From positions 9,052,001 through 9,116,000 of the forward strand of contig OZ020485.1 of NCBI GenBank assembly GCA_963971405.1: a stretch of DNA of 64,000 nucleotides. Reading direction: 5' to 3'. Shown here piece after piece: positions 60,323-64,000 of this stretch. Origin of the DNA: Psococerastis gibbosa. Taxonomy: Eukaryota; Arthropoda; Insecta; Psocodea; Psocidae. The notes below the pieces were generated by a model that did not search any database, had not been told where the DNA came from, and was given only the letters and a program-made list of their open reading frames with translations. The position numbers and the translations under genes were made by a program. Each line of letters begins with the position of its first letter. Position 1 is the first letter of the stretch.

Positions 60323-60436
60323 CTCTTACTTTGACGTCACTATGTAAGAACTCCATAGTCTTTGTTTTTGTTATTAAACAAACAGCCACTGATAAGTAGT
60401 CAGTAATTTAAGTTAAAAGTTGAAATATAAATTATA
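60301..60436 (+). promoter_or_regulatory. TSEN2 promoter with NRF1-like and CRE sites
   Basis: A palindromic CGCATGCGC (60301-60309, NRF1-like) and a perfect CRE TGACGTCA (60332-60339) lie 100-140 bp upstream of the TSEN2 ATG. No TATA box at a fitting distance. The NRF1-like site is within the inverted-repeat arm; the CRE is not. Confidence 0.5.
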
Positions 60437-62918
60437 ATGAATTTGAGACCAGGAAAACGCAAGAAATTGTCAATCCCTAATGATTATTATTTTATACCTA
60501 AACTGAGTGAATCATTATTTACTGGATATTTTAATGGCGTTGGGGTTGTTGTGAAGGAGTCTATTAATGAACTTAATAATATGGTAGGTTCCCTTACGAA
60601 TTTGGTTGATGGGGGACGCATAAATGTTTTTGACAAAAGTTGTCTTATGGACAGACGTACGGTACGTGGGTTTAAAGGGATGAATTAAATTACAGACAAT
60701 AATTATTAGTATTTACCGTTGGGCCTAACAGTACCGTAAACAGCAGGTTATTTTAAGCTATTTAAGGTTGCAAAATAATATTGGAGCGCTATGTGTGTGG
60801 AACTGTTTTTTTGGGTCCCTTCAGTGGCGAACGGTCCATACAGGAAACCCTAGCACTGCTGTAGTGGCCCTCTAGAAATATAGAATACTTTAAAGAGATA
60901 CATTCCCTTAAACGAGAGAATAATGCCAAATTGTTCTTAAAACGTAATAAACAAATTCTTCCATTCCTCAAAGCTCTGCGCTTATGCTCATTGTCATTGA
61001 AACTCGGCAGTGTATCTTGAGCGCTCTGATTTACGCTGGTAGCGTACCGTGGGACTTCCAGCTTTGCAGGGTGTAGGCCGTAAGGCCACGACTCGCTACT
61101 GGGTCCCATAATACTTGTAGAACGTATATGTCGTAATTCGAGCGTACTGTATATGCCTTGGAACAATGCGTCATGTTGACGAACACTGCTAAATGATTTG
61201 GAACTTGGAACATTCGAAGCCTTCCGATATCTGAAGACTGCTCTATATAGAGTAATGACATGTGCTATGCAGGAGGCCAGATGGCCTGGAAAATTCTCGG
61301 AACCGCTTTTCTTGCCTGTGGTAACCTAATGTTGAGGTCGTACGAGGGACCAAATCGATCATGTACTGACACAACGCAGACATCAAAGTTTAACAACGGA
61401 TTTGAGGTCTTTCAAAGGGGCTGAGCTGCTGAGCACCACCTAGTTGTATTTGACCTGCGTCACAAGATCGCTGTACGAGGCAAACGACCATGCCACTCGC
61501 AACTGCCTTGGAATTAATTATTTATGTTTTAGGGCTTCTATGGTAAAGGGTCGTTGTCAAGAAGTGTACCCAATTTCAATGTTGATGACGGTTTTCCGGA
61601 TGTAGTTACCAGGCAGCAGTACGAAAACCGGTTCGCTAGTAATTACGGGGAGGACACGTCAGCAGCCATTACCCCGAGCATCAAAAATACAGAACTAACA
61701 AAGAGTAGCATTACGAAGTTGTTTAAAGGTTTGACTAGTGAAAACAGAAATATGTCTTGGAGTGAATGGAAAGCTGCAAGAGGACAGGGGAGTTCTGTCG
61801 CTTCATTCGCCAATAATAAATGTTCGTGGTTGGATAGTGTGGATGGTAGGTTACTTCAAACTGTTAACGTATATTTTGTAATCTTAGCCCAACCTAACAA
61901 ATTCTTCACAAATTTCATTTTGTCTTTTATGTTGGGAAATTGTCTAAGGAGCGATCTTATCTGTTGTAATGCCTAACTGCTTTCGTTACTTTCTAATGTA
62001 GGCATGAGAACTGAACTTATGGCTTCAAGCGTTCTATGGAGGCTTCGTCAGTAAAACTAGTAAATCGCGTACTTTTTCCTTTTTATTTAATTTTTTCAAT
62101 TTTAATTATTTATTTATATATTGGGCTAAGGAAACTGATTAACCTCTCTTTTATTTCAGAACACACACAAGATGGAGATAATAACGCTTCACCTATTGGT
62201 CAACTTGTTGATGAAATTTTGCGGACTGGACAACCTCGTGAAATGCCACGTAACATTAATTCTCTGCAAAAGGAAGTGATCGTAGTAAGCAGTGATGGTC
62301 CCAGAATGGAGGCGGCTCCTCCAACACCAGTTGAAGCGCTACATCTCATCCTCGAGGAAGCGTTTTTTCTGGCACTGGTAGGAAGCTTGCGTGTACTTCA
62401 TTTGGACGGCACAGAATTGGAAATACAGCAATTGTGGAATCTATTTCGGTCCGCGGAGGATACCTTTTTAAAAAGGTAGGCCCAAGAGTTGTTGACTCTA
62501 AACATTTGCAAAGTCTTGTGGCAGGAGTGTCTAACAACCAACATCGCCAGTATAAAAAAAGACAATAACATCCAACATCGCCAGTATAAAAAAAGACAAC
62601 TTAAGTCAATGTTTTATTGCAATGTACTGAGAAATCCTAGCCGTGTATTGGCAGTTGCACTTGTTGCAGTTGCCATTAATCATCGGTCAAATCCCAGGGC
62701 CCTCATTGATTCTTTCTTGCAGGTACGTGTGTTACCATTGGTACCGTTCGAAAGGATGGGTTGTGCGACCTGGAATCAAGTATGGCAGTGACTTCCTTCT
62801 CTATGAAAAGGGGCCACCATTCTGCCATAGCTCTTATGTTGTCCATGTCGTCGGTGATGAAGTATTTTCATGGAGTGATATGATTATGTTGCACAGATCT
62901 GCTGGGAACTCGAATAAA
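60437..62918 (+). CDS. TSEN2: TSEN2, tRNA-splicing endonuclease catalytic subunit (5' four exons)
   Basis: Sen2 is the subunit of the nuclear TSEN heterotetramer that cuts the 5' exon-intron junction of pre-tRNAs. Exons 60437-60583, 61533-61845, 62160-62475 and 62723-62918 join in phases 0,1,2,0 for 324 codons. The N-terminus has PGKRKK and GFYGKGSLSRSVPNF (exon 1/2 join), matching the GYFGKGILSRS motif of human TSEN2. A variable linker follows, then ALHLILEEAFFLAL (exon 3) and the nuclease domain YHWYRSKGWVVRPGIKYGSD (exon 4). The catalytic Tyr (KYGSD), His (PPFCHSSY) and Lys (NSNK, last codon of exon 4) are all present. Human TSEN2 has about 465 residues; the final 30-50 residues must lie in an exon I could not locate before the right edge. 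Confidence 0.92.
62538..62601. repeat. 34-bp tandem duplication
   Basis: CCAACATCGCCAGTATAAAA and its following AAAAGACAA are repeated twice head to tail in TSEN2 intron 3. Confidence 0.8.
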
Positions 62919-63297
62919 GTTAGTTTTTCAGCCAAATGGGTTACTTTTCGTTTGATGCATTGATAAAGCGAGAAAGAAATAATAATTCCACGTCATTTTC
63001 TTTAATAAACCCTTTCATAAAAGCACACGTTACTTCGAAGTTTCGTTCACAAATAACTGACTTATCTTTCTGATTGGGTAACCCAGATATAATTGCTGCC
63101 CAATTAAATAGTAAGCCTAAGCAGGAATACAGTGCGATGGACAAGCTAAAATGTAGAAGTGTCTGCACTTTATGTAGGGGAGGAGTTCACCAGTCGCAAC
63201 TAAAGTTGAAGAATGAACTAAAACAGAAGCAGGAGTAAGAACTGCTATAGCAGCTAGAAGTAAAAAAGAAAAGGGAATTTGAGCACTATAACTGTAG

Positions 63298-63298
<1 letters not shown>

Positions 63299-63333
<35 letters not shown>
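63299..63333. repeat. (TA)n microsatellite
   Basis: About 17 uninterrupted TA units, 3' of TSEN2 exon 4. Confidence 0.95.
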
Positions 63334-63340
<7 letters not shown>

Positions 63341-63607
63341 ACAGATAATTTCCAGTTTTGCGTATGAGAAAATATTATAACTGTCCATATTAATAGCAAA
63401 TGTGGTAAGAATGTATAACTGGATGCGCAACAAACGTTTGGTTACTCCCCACCTTCTCAAAAATGAAATATCTCCCACGAATAACGTTCTAACCCTCATT
63501 TTTCCCCCTTCAAAACTAAGAACTTGGAACAATGTACCCACAGGAAATTCCCCGCCAGCCAGTATTTTTATAAATAATAATTAAATAAATATTGATTTTT
63601 TTTGTTC

Positions 63608-63790
63608 TATTACGAAGCCAACCTAGCGAAGTTAGGGCTATAAAGCCCTCTCTTATACTCAACTAGGAAGACTCGGGCCCGCCTGCTTTACATGCCCTCC
63701 GAAGCATGGCCAGAAAATGTAACAAGTGTGGGACTCGAACCAACAACCTTTCCAGTGGAAGTCGGAACATAGGTGTGCGCGTAAGGGCAT
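63608..63790 (-). mobile_element. tRNA-derived SINE, family 1, reverse copy
   Basis: Reverse complement of the 30751-30967 SINE: AAGCCAACCTAGCGAAGTTA at the 3' part and GGACTCGAACC (inverse of a box B) near 63732. Probably in the last TSEN2 intron. Confidence 0.75.
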
Positions 63791-64000
63791 AATAGCCTGA
63801 CTTGGACATTTTAATCACGCCATTTACGAATGAAAATTTGGGATAGAACGTTATTCAAGAGAGGTATGAAAGCCATCAGTGGAGAATTGTAACCGAGAGG
63901 ATTCTGATATAGGCTACAACATGGTGTGATGTTCAGTATTACAATAATTTTTTTTCGTTCGTTTGTGTTAATAGAACTTGCATCTTTCAGGATGTTCTCC

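Noticed and set aside
63960-64000. Possible last TSEN2 exon (ELASFRM... after TTAATAG)
   Set aside because: The phase would need GAA to follow the splice, but the AG acceptor leaves AAC; the frame cannot be joined cleanly within the window.

Overview
The window is eukaryotic nuclear DNA from an arthropod, most likely an insect. It is AT-rich, its genes have many GT-AG introns, and it is crowded with LINEs, tRNA-derived SINEs, hAT, Tc1/mariner, MULE-like and foldback transposons. Nothing bacterial is present. The recognisable host proteins are animal orthologues, and one (a TRF1-like TBP paralogue) belongs to a family I know only from insects. The species cannot be named from the sequence alone.

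Four host genes were assembled by matching splice sites and reading phase. (1) Minus strand, 10489 to 3770: the first three coding exons of a TATA-binding-protein paralogue that looks like TRF1. The gene continues past the left edge and a LINE fills the edge of its next intron. (2) Minus strand, 29124 to 11915: a complete 13-exon SART1/Snu66 gene (750 aa), the U4/U6.U5 tri-snRNP splicing factor. (3) Plus strand, 29685 to 43828: an HBP1-type HMG-box repressor in four coding exons, head to head with SART1 across about 0.55 kb. (4) Plus strand, 60437 to beyond 62918: TSEN2, the catalytic subunit of tRNA splicing endonuclease, missing only its C-terminal end. All four act in gene expression, but I see no sign of an operon-like unit. 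The only shared regulation suggested is the SART1/HBP1 divergent promoter and a CRE/NRF1-like promoter upstream of TSEN2.

Most of the remaining sequence is transposable elements, many with readable boundaries. The clearest is a four-level nest in HBP1 intron 2: a 145-bp near-perfect palindromic MITE sits in a 4.25-kb hAT with an uninterrupted transposase ORF; the hAT sits in a 5'-truncated LINE with a 13-bp target duplication; the LINE sits in the intron. That hAT transposase has an unusual C-terminal charged coiled-coil tail ending in a PIP-box-like motif. Others are two non-autonomous hATs with exact 8-bp target duplications, a Tc1 element carrying a nested SINE, a TTAA-flanked palindromic MITE family, a MULE-like MITE with a 10-bp target duplication, a decayed Mutator/YqaJ transposon, a foldback-like element with tandem-repeat arms, and a 2.1-kb inverted repeat next to TSEN2 whose arms each carry a THAP-domain start and a homopolymer-G element.

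The stretches 46000-47900, 48200-50500, 51800-53600 and 56100-57350 hold no gene I can support.
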